64,000 bases of DNA. Origin: Isoetes taiwanensis. Lineage: Eukaryota > Streptophyta > Lycopodiopsida > Isoetales > Isoetaceae. The notes under the pieces are model-generated. The model did no database searches. It was not told the DNA's origin and saw nothing but the letters and a program-made list of their open reading frames with translations. Both the position numbers and the translations under genes were made by a program. Of this stretch, positions 50,063 through 60,805 are shown in pieces (the first letter of the stretch is position 1; the number at the start of each line of letters is the position of its first letter). The stretch is from positions 4,774,483 through 4,838,482 of the forward strand of contig JAJEKV010000071.1 in NCBI GenBank assembly GCA_021234155.1, written 5' to 3'.

Positions 50063-53000
50063 GATATATATAAAATTATTCTATGTGTGCCTTGAAAACG
50101 ATGTACCCATGGTGTATATGACATGTTAAGGATATGTAACATGCTTCTCTACCGTCGGATTGGGGGCATTGATTGAGTGGCATGACGTGAGCCATTGGAT
50201 TATGGATGAGTCATGCATGGGGCATGCATGGCCATGCATGAGGGCATGCAACATATCCCCTGGACCATGGATCAAAAGGGGGGAGGCAAAATCATGGCCC
50301 TTGATTTTTATAAGGAAGGTGCAAGGAAGCTTCCTCAAAAGTGGATTTGGTGCAACCAATCTTAACCGTTAGATCAAAAGGGGGGAGGAGAAATCGTAGC
50401 CATTTATTTTCTTATTAAATTAGAATTTTTATATTAAAGGAGGTGAGGTGGCACCCTTTATTTAATGAAAAGATAGTGAGGTGGCAACTCATTAAATTAT
50501 GAAGCTTTCTTGGGAAGCTTCTTTTTCGTCACATTCAAGCGACTTTATCTTTGCGATGGAGGTCTCTTGGATCAAAGTGGGACCCACGCCGTTGATTCCT
50601 CTCATCAAATGCTTTCCAATGAGTAGTGGTTTGGCATCATTGGTGCAATGTTGGATAATCTAGGGGAATATTCATAGAATCTAAAGGAAGATGAGAGAGA
50701 ATCTATGTAGAAACTTGGGTAATCTAGAGGAATCTTGGGATAATCTTTGAAAACCAAGGGAATCTCAAGAGAATCTTAAGGAATCTATTGGAATCTCAAA
50801 AGAATCTAGGGAATTTAAGAAAACCTTCAAAAAAGGTTTAAGAATCGAGGGAAATCTTGGTGGAATCTTAGGGAATCGCGAGAGATTCCAAGGAATCTAG
50901 GGGAATCTTTGACAATAGATGTGTTCTACAGGGGAATCTTCATAGAATCTAAGGGAATCTAGAAGAATCTACATAGAATGTTGGAGAATCTAGAGGAATC
51001 TTAGGATAATATTTGGGAATCTAAGGTAATCTCAAGAGAATATTTAAGAATCTAAAGGAGTCTAGAGGAATCTTGGGATAACCTTTGGAATCAAGGAAAT
51101 GTCGAGAATCTTAAGGAATCTATGCGAATCAAAAGAGTATAGGGGAATCTAAGCAAATCTTCAAAAATTGTTTGAGAATCTAGGGGAATCTTGATGGAAT
51201 CTTAGAGAATCTAGTGGAATCTTGATAGAATCTAAGGGAATCTAGGAGAATCTACGTAGAATCTAAGGGAATCTAGGAGAATCTACGTAGAATCTTGATA
51301 TATATAAAATTATTCTATGTGTGCCTTGAAAACGATGTACCCATGGTGTATATGACATGTTAAGGATATGTAACACGCTTCTCTACCGTCGGATTGGGGG
51401 CATTGATTGAGTGGCATGACGTGAGCCATTGGATTATGGGTGAGTCATGCATGGGGCATGCATGGCCATGCATGAGGGCATGCAACATATCCCTGGACCA
51501 TCGGATCAAAAGGGGAGGCAAAATCATGGCCCTTGATTTTTATAAGGAAGGTGCAAGGAAGCTTCCTCAAAAGTGGATTTGGTGCAACCAATCTTAACCG
51601 TTAGATCAAAAGGGGGGAGGAGAAATCGTAGCCATTTATTTTCTTATTAAATTAGAATTTCTTATATTAAAGGAGGTGAGGTGGCACCCTTTATTTAATG
51701 AAAAGATAGTGAGGTGGCAACTCATTAAATTATGAAGCTTTCTTGGAAGCTTCTTTTTTTGCGTCACATTCAAACGACTTTATCTTGCGATGGAGGTCTC
51801 GGATCAAAGTGGAACCTACGCCGTTGGATTCCTCTCATCAAATGCTTTCCAATGAGTAGTGGTTTGGCATCATTCCGTGCAATGTTGGATAATCTAGGGG
51901 AATATTCATAGAATCTAAGGGAATCCGAGAGAATCTATGTAGAAACTTGGGTAATCTAGAGGAATCTTGGGATAATCTTTGAAAACCAAGGGAATCTCAA
52001 GAGAATCTTAAGGAATCTATTGGAATCTCAAAAGAATCTAGGGAATTTAAGAAAACCTTCAAAAAAAAGGTTTAAGAATCGAGGGAAATCTTGGTGGAAT
52101 CTTAGGGAATGTGAGAGATTCCAAGTAATCTAGGGAATCTTTGACAATAGATGTGTTTCATAGAATCTAAGGGAATCTAGAAGAATCTACATGGAATGTT
52201 GGAGAATCTAGAGGAATCTTAGGATAATATTTGGGAATCTAAGGTAATCTCAAGAGAATATTTAAGAATCTAAAGGAGTCTAGAGGAATCTTGGGATAAC
52301 CTTTGGAATCAAGGAAATGTCGAGAATCTTAAGGAATCTATGCGAATCAAAAGAGTATAGGGGAATCTAAGCAAATCTTCAAAAATTGTTTGAGAATCTA
52401 GGGGAATCTTGATGGAATCTTAGAGAATCTAGTGGAATCTTGATAGAATCTAAGGGAATCTAGGAGAATCTACGTAGAATCTAAGGGAATCTAGGAGAAT
52501 CTACGTAGAATCTTGATATATATAAAATTATTCTATGTGTGCCTTGAAAACGATGTACCCATGGTGTATATGACATGTTAAGGATATGTAACACGCTTCT
52601 CTACCGTCGGATTGGGGGCATTGATTGAGTGGCATGACGTGAGCCATTGGATTATGGATGAGTCATGCATGGGGCATGCATGAGGGCATGCAACATATCC
52701 CTGGACCATCGGATCAAAAGGGGAGGCAAAATCATGGCCCTTGATTTTTATAAGGAAGGTGCAAGGAAGCTTCCTCAAAAGTGGATTTGGTGCAACCAAT
52801 CTTAACCGTTAGATCAAAAGGGGGGAGGAGAAATCGTAGCCATTTATTTTCTTATTAAATTAGAATTTCTTATATTAAAGGAGGTGAGGTGGCACCCTTT
52901 ATTTAATGAAAAGATAGTGAGGTGGCAACTCATTAAATTATGAAGCTTTCTTGGAAGCTTCTTTTTTTGCATCACATTCAAACGACTTTATCTTGCGATG

Positions 53001-53705
53001 GAGGTCTCGGATCAAAGTGGGACCCACGCCGTTGGATTCCTCTCATCAAATGCTTTCCAATGAGTAGTGGTTTGGCATCATTCCGTGCAATGTTGGATAA
53101 TCTAGGGGAATATTCATAGAATCTAAGGGAATCCGAGAGAATCTATGTAGAAACTTGGGTAATCTAGAGGAATCTTGGGATAATCTTTGAAAACCAAGGG
53201 AATCTCAAGAGAATCTTAAGGAATCTATTGGAATCTCAAAAGAATCTAGGGGAATTTAAGAAAACCTTCAAAAAAGGTTTAAGAATCGAGGGAAATCTTG
53301 GTGGAATCTTAGGGAATCGCGAGAGATTCCAAGGAATCTAGGGGAATCTTTGACAATAGATGTGTTCTACAGGGGAATCTTCATAGAATCTAAGGGAATC
53401 TAGAAGAATCTACATGGAATGTTGGAGAATCTAGAGGAATCTTAGGATAATATTTGGGAATCTAAGGTAATCTCAAGAGAATATTTAAGAATCTAAAGGA
53501 GTCTAGAGGAATCTTGGGATAACCTTTGGAATCAAGGAAATGTCGAGAATCTTAAGGAATCTATGCGAATCAAAAGAGTATAGGGGAATCTAAGCAAATC
53601 TTCAAAAATTGTTTGAGAATCTAGGGGAATCTTGATGGAATCTTAGAGAATCTAGTGGAATCTTGATAGAATCTAAGGGAATCTAGGAGAATCTACGTAG
53701 AATCT
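50063..53705 (+). repeat. Second tandem array: three copies of a ~1.22 kb unit
   Basis: GATATATATAAAATTATTC starts at 50,063, 51,297 and 52,515, giving periods of 1,234 and 1,218 bp. The copies are highly similar. The third has lost GGCCATGCATG from the CATGCATG cluster (about 52,680), and the second has lost about 18 bp near 52,158 (CTACAGGGGAATCTT region). The first half is ordinary sequence and contains GGCATGCATGGCCATGCATG. The second half is a purine-rich minisatellite. A ~68-codon ORF (starting MGALIEWHDVSHWIM) recurs in copies 1 and 2 but is not preserved in length, so I do not call it a gene. Confidence 0.95.
50650..51295 (+). repeat. GGAATCTAGG-type degenerate minisatellite (copy 1)
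   Basis: About 50 imperfect repeats of GGAATCTAGG / GAATCTTAGG / GAATCTCAAGA with 10-14 bp spacing. The same stretch recurs at about 51,890-52,512 and 53,100-53,705. The strand is purine-rich and C-poor. No coding potential. Confidence 0.9.
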
Positions 53706-54295
53706 TAGGGAATCTAAAGGAATCTGCAGATAATCTTTGAAAATTTAGGGGAATCTTTGTAGAACCTTAAGAATCTAGGGGATGTTTATGGAATTTTAGG
53801 GAATTTAGGGGGAATCCAAGGGGATCTAGGGGAATCTTTGACACTAGGTGTGTTCTATAGGGGGATCTTCATAGAATCTACGGAAATCTTGAAGAATCTA
53901 CATGGAATCTTGAGGAATCTTAGGATAATCTTTGGGAATCTAAGGGAATCTCAAGAGAATCTTTAAGAATCTAAAAGAAATCTAAGGGAATCTTCATAAA
54001 ATCTTTGAGTATCTAGAGAATCTTGCTAGAATCTGGGAGAATCTCTATAGAATCTTCATCACATGACTTTAAATTTGACTTCTACTCAAATTTGTACAAT
54101 TCCTCGAGGAATAATCCGCGGATCTTGGGGAATATAAGCGAACATTGATGGAACCTCATAGTATTTTGTAAAAAAATTTTTAGAGTCTTGGAGAATCTTT
54201 ATAGGATCTTCGTTGGATGGCACTGCATTTGGCTTCTAGTCGAATTTGTACAGTCCCTCATAGTATAATAACTTGTATATTGATATAAATAAACT
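53706..54295 (+). repeat. Degenerate tail of the GAATCT minisatellite
   Basis: The GAATCT repeats continue after the third unit but are more diverged and longer spaced. A ~155-bp sub-duplication is visible: TTTGACTTCTACTCAAATTT at about 54,074 and TTTGGCTTCTAGTCGAATTT at about 54,228, each followed by GTACA and TCCCTC or TTCCTC. There are no genes. The boundary to the LINE is not sharp. Confidence 0.7.
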
Positions 54296-54690
54296 ATACA
54301 ATGAATGTTCCCTTTAGGGATAGATAGAAAGAATTATCGCTAATGGGGTTACCCCTCCAGTATAGTCTTGTACTCCATGGCAGCAGTTCCAGTTTTTCTC
54401 TAACCCTAGGTTACTATTGGGTACCTCCCATCTTCTCCCAGGGCCGATACTACCTAGTACTTTTGGCCACTTTCCAAGAAAGGTGGATGTAAGAATATCC
54501 CCTTTGCATGATAGTTGAAACTCAAAACGGATTTGCCTCTGCTGATCACTTATCCAGCATGTGAGTCCCAATGGCATCTGAAGAACGAGTAGAACCCTAC
54601 CAGACTTCCGATCTTGTCCAGCTTTGTGTTGTAGTTGCATCCAAACTTACGGTGATGAGCCAAGGCCATGAGAGCCACCTCTTGGTTGAA

Positions 54691-55317
54691 CTAATTCTTA
54701 ATTCTGTCTACTGATGTAACTAAGCCACCAAGAGCTACTCCACATCGGTGTTTCCATATACACCAAAGAGATATGTTGGTAAGTGTTAGATGGATGATAT
54801 CTTCCCCTAGGCTGACTAAGATTTCTGGCCATGATAATTGATGCATGTCCAGCCCAATGATTGGACTGACCCATCTCCAGAAGTCGCTTATTTTAGGACA
54901 GAAGAAGAGGTGATCCAGTGTCTCTGAGGCACCACAGCCCAATGGGCAAAGATTGTGGTGCACTATGTCTCTGTTCAGTAACCAGGTCATATTACACAAA
55001 CCGTCCAGTAGACTGCTCCAACAAAGAAACTGTAACTTCCTTGAACACAGAGAAGTCCAGGACTTAGTTAATAGTCTTCTGGTGTCTGTTTGATCTAAAC
55101 CCAATATTTCAGCTGCTTTAAGTGGAGGTGGTGGCATCAGCAGACCATATATTTTCCTGACCTTATAGCCATCTTCATCCCCACACATCCATTTTTCCTC
55201 AGGCCCTGCAATATATTTGCGAGCATAGTAACATTTCTCATTATTTCTTTGAACACCCTTCTGTCCCCTACCCCTACAGTAGGAACAAGGGCCCTTAGTC
55301 TCGTCCATAAGATCCAT
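54691..55317 (-). pseudogene. LINE C-terminal zf-RVT region
   Basis: A 208-codon ORF, frame-shifted from the preceding RT part at about 55,270. It contains CSRKLQFLCWSSLLDGLCNM and then LCPLGCGASETLDHLFFCP with ISDFWRW. The C-x3-C...E-T-x2-H-L-F-x-C pattern is the zinc-binding zf-RVT domain found after plant LINE RTs. The first ~40 residues of the ORF are out-of-frame sequence and not part of the domain. Confidence 0.85.
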
Positions 55318-56340
55318 CTGTCACTTTCCCATAAGTGCCCCACTCTAGTTACTCCTGCCTCACGCCATTTGACAAAAATACGAGGGTGTGCCAGTGCTAG
55401 TGGGAGTTGGTTCTTTTCCCAAATTTGTACATTCCAGAATATGGTAAGACCTCCAGCTTCGCATGAAGCATCAGTCACATGAAAAAGGTCTTGCACTTCT
55501 TGCCAGGCTCCCATAATTTTCCTCATTACAGAAGATGTGCCCGGGCCCATTGTGAACTTGTAGAAGAGGGACCCAATCTCCTCCCTCAGAGTAGAGGGTT
55601 TGCCTTTTATTTTGCCTTGTTGAAGCCAAAATCTCACTATGTCAGTTGCCGGAGATCTATCTTTCTGAATTGCCCGCCAAACAAACTTAGCCGCTAGCGC
55701 TTTTGCCTGAATCATTGGGTCTTTACATCCTAAGCCCCCATCCTTTCTGTCTCGACACACTTCTGACCATGCCACCTTCACTTTTTTTCCCCATATGAAC
55801 TTACGGATAATAACCAAAATCTGGTCATATACATACTTTTGTGCCACTATTGCCGACGAATAGTAGATATGCGTGGCATTGAGGATTGCTTTTGCAACTA
55901 TCACTCGTCCCATTGTTGAGAGAGCTTTACAGGACCATAGATTGACCTTTTTTCGGATCGTTTCTATGATAGGAGTCCATAGCCCTTTTAGATTATCTGC
56001 TAGATTAAGAGGCATTCCCAGAAGCTTTACAGTCCCTGAGGCGGCTATTACATGATAGTTCCATGCCCTAACCCTGGCATCAGCAGCCCCATCAAAAGGC
56101 CATATAACAGCACACTTGGCTGGGTTGATTCCTATTCCAGCAATAAAGAAAAAGGAACCCAATGCATCCTGAAAGGCTTCGAAGCTGTCATCCAAGGGAG
56201 AGTTAAGCCATTTACCGTACCTCTTGCCTCCAAATCCTTGACCATGCAAGTTAGAAGGTTTGCCATAATCAGAAATAATTATGGGGCGAGAGGGCAGCCC
56301 TGTCTAATTCCTTTCCTGAGGTCAAAGAGACCAGAGGGCT
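55137..56340 (-). pseudogene. LINE reverse transcriptase, C-terminal half
   Basis: At about 56,290-56,340 the minus strand reads GIRQGCPLAP and then a stop; this is RT motif B. The frame then changes, and the 370-codon ORF 56,249-55,137 carries GIGINPAKCAVIWPF, VKLLGMPL, TMGRVIVAKAILN, RKFIWGK and KDGGLGCKDPMIQAKALAAK, the usual connection-region landmarks of plant LINEs. Between motif B and GIGINPAK the YADD segment is missing or deleted. SPLDDSF lies in the area, but its spacing does not fit a YADD box. Confidence 0.85.
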
Positions 56341-56394
56341 GGCCATTCACTAGCACTGATGCAGATGCCATCTTATTCAACCCCATGACTAGAT

Positions 56395-57010
56395 TTATGA
56401 AGTCCATTTCAAGCCCATTTGTGCCATAACAGCCTCTAATTCACACCATCTAAGTGAGTCATAGGCTCGGCAAAAGTCAAGTTTAAGCAAGACACACTTC
56501 TGGCTTGAGTGCTTACACCAATGAAGCCCCTTCCTGGCAGCCAAGTAATTGTCCAGGATGTTCCTATTTGAAAGAATTGCTGATTGCTCATACCCTATTA
56601 CATGATCCAATATTGGCTTAATTCGGGTAGCTATTACTTTCATGATTACTTTGTACAAAACATTGGTCAATGCTATCGGTCTCCATTCATTGATAGCTTG
56701 AGGCCTACTTACTTCTGGAATGAGTGCGATGAATCCAGCTGCCAAGGTTGGATGGAGATATCTAACAGCCCAGGCTCCTTTGACTGCAGTGGCAAAGAAG
56801 GGACCCAAGATATCCCAAAATTCCACATAAAACTCTGGTGGGAACCCATTGGCCCTGAGGATTTCCCAGAGGCTAGAGAACTTAGCGCCTTATAGATTTC
56901 TGCATCACCTAGTTCCTGAAGCAATAGTCTGTTCTCGTCAGCATTTATCGAAAGATCTTGACGGACGGAAGATAGCCACTTTGAGCATTGGAAGGGATAA
57001 TCGTTTAGAA
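56395..57010 (-). pseudogene. LINE reverse transcriptase, N-terminal half
   Basis: Reading leftward, EIYKALSSLASGKSSGP shifts frame at about 56,853 into NGFPPEFYVEFWDILGPFF, the KSPGPDGFPPEF region of plant LINE RTs. Then come AGFIALIPE, INEWRPIALTNVLYKVIMKV (the conserved W-R-P-I-x-L-x-N block), ARKGLHW and KLDFCRAYDSLRW (RT motif A, with the first catalytic Asp present). The frame ends at 56,395 in QMGLKWTS. On its own it cannot be active because the later motifs lie in other frames. Confidence 0.88.
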
Positions 57011-57054
57011 GAGGATCTTCCTTAAAAAGCCCCTCTTAGCTATTTCTGAAAAAT

Positions 57055-57741
57055 GACCTTATTTCGGCGTAGATTTAGGGGGGTAAGTCGAGCACGGATG
57101 CTTGTGCATCTAGTAGCACACATCCTCTAGCACACCCATGGAACTATTGTGATTCTGCAGGGGATTCATCCCATCCTGCCTCATTGGACCCGGGGAGATG
57201 TAACTCGTAGTCGTCTCATATGATGATTCCATAGGATTGCATCTCCGGAAGGCTACAATCATGCCATAGCATGTTTCAGCCTATCTGCAAAGTGTGCACA
57301 GGAGGGGCGGATGGAGTGGACTACACTAGCCATTGTTCTATGCTAGCCAATGCCATGTTATATCCCTGTCTACTGTTATCTTGAGGCCCTGAGATGATCT
57401 CATGGAGTCTGAGCCCGGGGTAGAGCCCTTATTTATAGTGCCACCCCGTGGAGACGACCCCATGGAGTCTATTGTTAGTTGTATTGATGATGATGGGCCA
57501 CCCTTCGTGGTGGTATGTTATTTATTAGTATTGTTGCCAGGTGCTAACATATATGTACACTTCCGCTATATAGGATTCGCATAGAAGGCGTGGGACGAAT
57601 GACACCTCCGTGTCCTTCACCCAGAAACTTGGCCATCATAAGTGGTCCGAGTCAGGCGGAGGGCCTTTCCATGGCGATTTGGGAGGGGAATTTCCCGTAT
57701 TTATACGATGAAAGCATCGCATGAATTCAGGGAGCGTCACA
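57055..57741 (+). mobile_element. LTR (partial or solo) of a retrotransposon related to the array
   Basis: The segment ends GGAGCGTCACA at 57,741, directly before a primer-binding site, so this is the 3' end of a 5' LTR. TATTTATACG near 57,693 may be its TATA box. The complement matches the start of the 6.25 kb array units (see the 30,464-31,350 entry), although diverged. The left end is lost where the LINE begins at about 57,050. No second LTR is seen to the right in this window. Confidence 0.7.
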
Positions 57742-57742
57742 A

Positions 57743-57755
57743 TGGTATCAGAGCC
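57743..57755 (+). promoter_or_regulatory. Primer-binding site (initiator tRNA-Met type)
   Basis: TGGTATCAGAGCC lies one base after the LTR end. It is complementary to the 3' end of plant initiator tRNA-Met, the standard primer of many plant Ty1/copia and Ty3/gypsy elements. Confidence 0.9.
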
Positions 57756-58534
57756 ATCATTTTGGTGGACTAGATCATAGCACTGGCTATATTCTAACTC
57801 GTTAGTTTGGTAGTTAGTAGGGGATTCTAATTTAGGATAAACTGTTTCAAGTCCATAGCTAGTATGTATGTTGACCTAGTTATGGGAGGATTAAGCTAGT
57901 TAGGAGTTAAGGTGTGTCCTTAGAATCAAGTATATTAAGTTTTTAGAGAAAAAATAGGTCTCTTGTTTCCACGGGCCATAATTTTCTCTAGGTAACTCGG
58001 ATTGAGGCAATTTTTATGCCAACGCATCAGGGACAGTCCAATTACCCTAGAGGCACCAGCATCCGGCATCAAAATGACATAAAAGGAGCTAGGAGCACAG
58101 AGTGTGCCGCTTGCATTTTGGCGTCTTAGAATAAAAAAAGAAACGTGTATTTTGCCAACGGCGCATCTGTATAAAAACGTGTATTTCGGCCATATAAAAA
58201 CTTTGTCATATTTTTCCCATATAAATATTTTTTTTCTGCCCCCTCAACCCAAATTTCAACCCGCGACCTCCCAACTCCAACATTAGGCGCTTACCACTAC
58301 ACACACGTAGTATCTTATTTTCTCTACATAGCAACTTTCATATCATATAGAAGTGGATTATGGGGACTTGGTCTTGAACCCTTGGCCTCCCACAACCCAA
58401 TCAAACCCTTTATCAACACGGTAAGCCTCCTTTTAATGAATATAAAGTTTCGTGTTCTACTTAACCAATAGTATCTCTGTTTCTCTAGTAAGACTTTTGT
58501 CTAGTACACAACAACCCTAAATTTTGCTCAATGT
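57756..58534. other. Internal or flanking sequence after the primer-binding site
   Basis: About 780 bp without a supportable ORF. The first ~340 bp would be the untranslated leader of the LTR element. From about 58,100 the composition changes to T/A-rich runs, and no gag-like reading frame follows, so the element is deleted or the sequence belongs to something else. Confidence 0.45.
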
Positions 58535-58905
58535 ATAGTTTTTTGCTGTTGTTTCTGCAAAAAAAACAACATTTAAAGACCGCCCATAGTATTGTTCCGA
58601 AAATGCTAGAAACAATGTGTAGTTTTTTAATAAAAAGTCTATGCATAGAAAATTGATAGTTCTGTTAATAAAATTCAATGCGTTGTTTTTTAGTGTTGTT
58701 TTTGCTAAAAATAACATATGGTTTAATATTTCTCCTTTATCAGATTTTCTATTAAAGATCAGAGTTAAAACAGTATTCCTTCCCAATTTTATAGAAATGT
58801 CTACAATTTCTCCTTTATCAGATTTTGTATTAAATATCAGATAGCATAGTATTTAGCTCATAGATCAAATATGCATAGCATAGTATTTAGCTCATAGATC
58901 AAATA
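58535..58905 (+). repeat. Solitary relative of the array AT-rich segment, plus short duplications
   Basis: TTTTTGCTGTTGTTTCTGCAAAA and GTTCCGAAAATGCTAGAAACAA at 58,540-58,615 match the start of the AT-rich segment of the array (for example about 44,250-44,325) in the same orientation. Right of it are two short direct duplications: TTCTCCTTTATCAGATTTT at about 58,730 and 58,808, and ATAGCATAGTATTTAGCTCA at about 58,841 and 58,874. Confidence 0.65.
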
Positions 58906-59007
58906 TGCTTCTAGAGCTGAAAACTAACCTATCATACACAGCCGAATCTTAGTTTTCCAAGAAAACTTTGGCAATACAGGAAAACAGGAAAACAAAAATA
59001 AGGTTAC

Positions 59008-59310
59008 CTGACAAGCAGGTAGGGCTTTGGCCATGAGGTCTTGGCAATCATTTTCTCTTGGCTAAACACACGGACACTGAAGTCCTTCCTGCATACAAAA
59101 ATATAAGTCTGAAAAAGAATAACAAGGTAAATATCAGAGGTAATATAGATCAATTGATTCTTATCTGATATTGCCAACTCTGTTATGCGCAATAACTCCA
59201 GTTTTTGCAAGCCTGGTTATGCTTGCTCGAAAGAAGCCAAAGACAAACTTGGCTGTGAACAAAGTATATAGCAGGATTTTCGCTGGTTCCAGCTGATAAA
59301 TACCCTCTGG
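59008..59310 (-). pseudogene. Possible two-exon gene fragment, unknown
   Basis: On the minus strand, a pyrimidine-rich acceptor (TTTTATTTGCTCAG) precedes an open stretch from 59,310 with QLEPAKILLYTLFTAKFVFG, and a second acceptor (TTTTTGTATGCAG) precedes 59,088-59,008, KDFSVRVFSQEKMIAKTSWP, followed by a good donor CAG/GTAACC. KDFSVRVFS resembles a strand of a WD40 repeat, but one phrase is not enough to assign a family. I see no convincing donor for the first piece and no start or stop, so this may be a decayed fragment. Confidence 0.2.
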
Positions 59311-59352
59311 CTGAGCAAATAAAATTAGAACACAGACTAGGCATAAATCCAC

Positions 59353-60790
59353 TTACTGAAATCTACAAACATCTCTGAAATATGTTTCGTAGTGCTTTTT
59401 TCGTAGTACCTTTGTATCAGAGCAAAAGCGACCGCAAAGAGAACCCGGCTTCTGCTCTTTTTGCCTCAATTTGGACAATACCTCCTCGTACCTGTTCAAG
59501 AAGTAGCTTTAGGGCCGTTAAAGCGGTCGATGAGGTCGTGAAAAAAGCCGCCCACACTTCGATTATGAACATTAGCGGCCATTGAGGTCTTAGCTGGAAC
59601 CATTCGCCATCCGCCATTTAGTTTGAGCCATTTGAGCCATGCCGCTTTAGCTGGAGCCATTCGCCATTTGGCGCAATAATGGAATAATTTGGATGCAATA
59701 TTTGAGTCAAGATTCGTAAATTTGGAGCCATTCGCCATAGTTGGGCGACCATCTTTTTGAATAGCCGGGATTGATTCTTTCAATAGAGGGCGGGATCTGC
59801 CTCCATTGTTTTTCAAACCATAGCTCGGCGGAATAGTCCGTTAAAGGCGGGGAATAGTTCCATGGATAAGGTGGGAATAGTCCGGTTAAGGCGGTTGTGG
59901 TGGAGGCGAGAAAAGTCCCGTTAATTTGAACGACCAATAGAATGATAGGACCTGGATCAAAATCCAGGCCGTCCATTTTCTCATTAATCTCGGCCGTTGA
60001 ATACATGGGTTTCTACGTAAGTGATATTTAGGCTGAGATTCCACTTGCGGACGTTAATGCCTGGCATTTAGCAGGAAGCCAATCAAATGGACAGATTGCA
60101 AACTTCTAGAGTTGCACTGTGATTCCACTAGCACAGGCAATTTAGGTTTGGGAAGATGATGTGGAGCATCCGGGCGAGGCTAGGGAAGAGATAATTGCCG
60201 GATTAACTGTCAGGGAATAGGCCCCGACAATTTGGTAGGAAGGAACTGCCGGTATCAAGATCTTTACACGCGCTCCTCATCTCCGACGGATTTGCTCCAC
60301 GATTTAGTTTCAGCCCAAAACAAGGTTTAAAATGAAACGCACTTATTTAAGAAGTGCGTTTGAAAGATTCCTTTTTAAAAATTGAAAACTTAAAAAAAAC
60401 ACACAAAATAGGGGGCAAAATAGATTGTTGAGCAATTAGCATTCGGGATACCCCCAAAAAAGCAACATTTTTAAAGCTTTTTCATTTTAAAAGAAGAGCA
60501 AAAAAAAAATGCTTGTTTTAAGGAGAGAGACATTAACTTTGATAACTCAGTAAGTATTTATTGTTAAAAACAGAAGAAAATATAGATTGTTTTTTTGCAA
60601 GCTTAATAGAAGTACTAAAAAAGTCAAACATTGGAAAGACAAAGAGTGTGAAACTCGAGCAAGAAAGAGTTGTTTCAATTAAGCATTGTTAGAGAGACAA
60701 AGCTTTCAAAGATAAAAAAAATCTTCATCAAAATAAATTATAATATTACTTAGCACATAGTTTACAATGAAAGTGGTTAAGAACTCTGTC
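59353..60790. other. Intergenic sequence with short GCCATTCGCCAT repeats
   Basis: No gene is supportable. GCCATTCGCCAT and GAGCCATT variants recur about eight times between 59,595 and 59,755. GGACCTGGATC pairs with the nearby ATCCAGGCC at about 59,950-59,970. From 60,300 to 60,780 the sequence is A-rich and featureless. Minus-strand ORFs at 59,496-59,816 and 59,707-60,006 are translations of the GCCATT repeats or lack any family signature. Confidence 0.5.
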
Positions 60791-60791
60791 T

Positions 60792-60805
60792 GTATAAATT
60801 TATAC
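60792..60805. repeat. Single GTATAAATTTATAC palindrome
   Basis: A perfect 14-bp palindrome, the core of the repeat clustered at 61,542-61,641 and 62,643-62,890. It is the leftmost occurrence in the window. It is followed by ACGAGAG, with CTCTCGT 28 bp further on, giving an outer stem. Confidence 0.8.

Larger units (their letters stand above)
54300..57050 (-). mobile_element. 5'-truncated, broken LINE (non-LTR retrotransposon)
   Basis: The minus strand encodes, in order from 57,050 down, the N-terminal part of a plant LINE reverse transcriptase, RT core motifs, the RT-connected region and a zinc-knuckle zf-RVT tail. The order and spacing match ORF2 of plant L1-type elements. ORF1 and the apurinic-like endonuclease domain are absent, consistent with 5' truncation. 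At least three frame changes (near 56,853, 56,250-56,310 and 55,270) and an in-frame stop right after RQGCPLAP break it. The catalytic YADD motif is not found. No clear poly(A) (poly(T) on the plus strand) or target-site duplication marks the 3' end near 54,300. Confidence 0.85.

Noticed and set aside
49853-50129. ORFs ending in poly-Cys or running through poly-Val.
   Set aside because: They are produced by the (TTG)22 microsatellite.
50160-50372. A ~70-codon ORF repeated in the 1.22 kb copies (MGALIEWHDVSHWIM...).
   Set aside because: The frame and length are not kept in all three copies, there is no family signature, and it overlaps CATGCATG palindromes. The repetition is explained by the tandem array.
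56209-56240. SPLDDSF in the LINE as the RT catalytic YADD box.
   Set aside because: It is too close to the downstream GIGINPAK block and lacks the Y-A; the true box seems deleted.
59408-59425. TTGTATCAGAGCAAAAGC, resembling a primer-binding site.
   Set aside because: Only nine bases match the tRNA-Met complement, no LTR end precedes it, and no internal domain follows.
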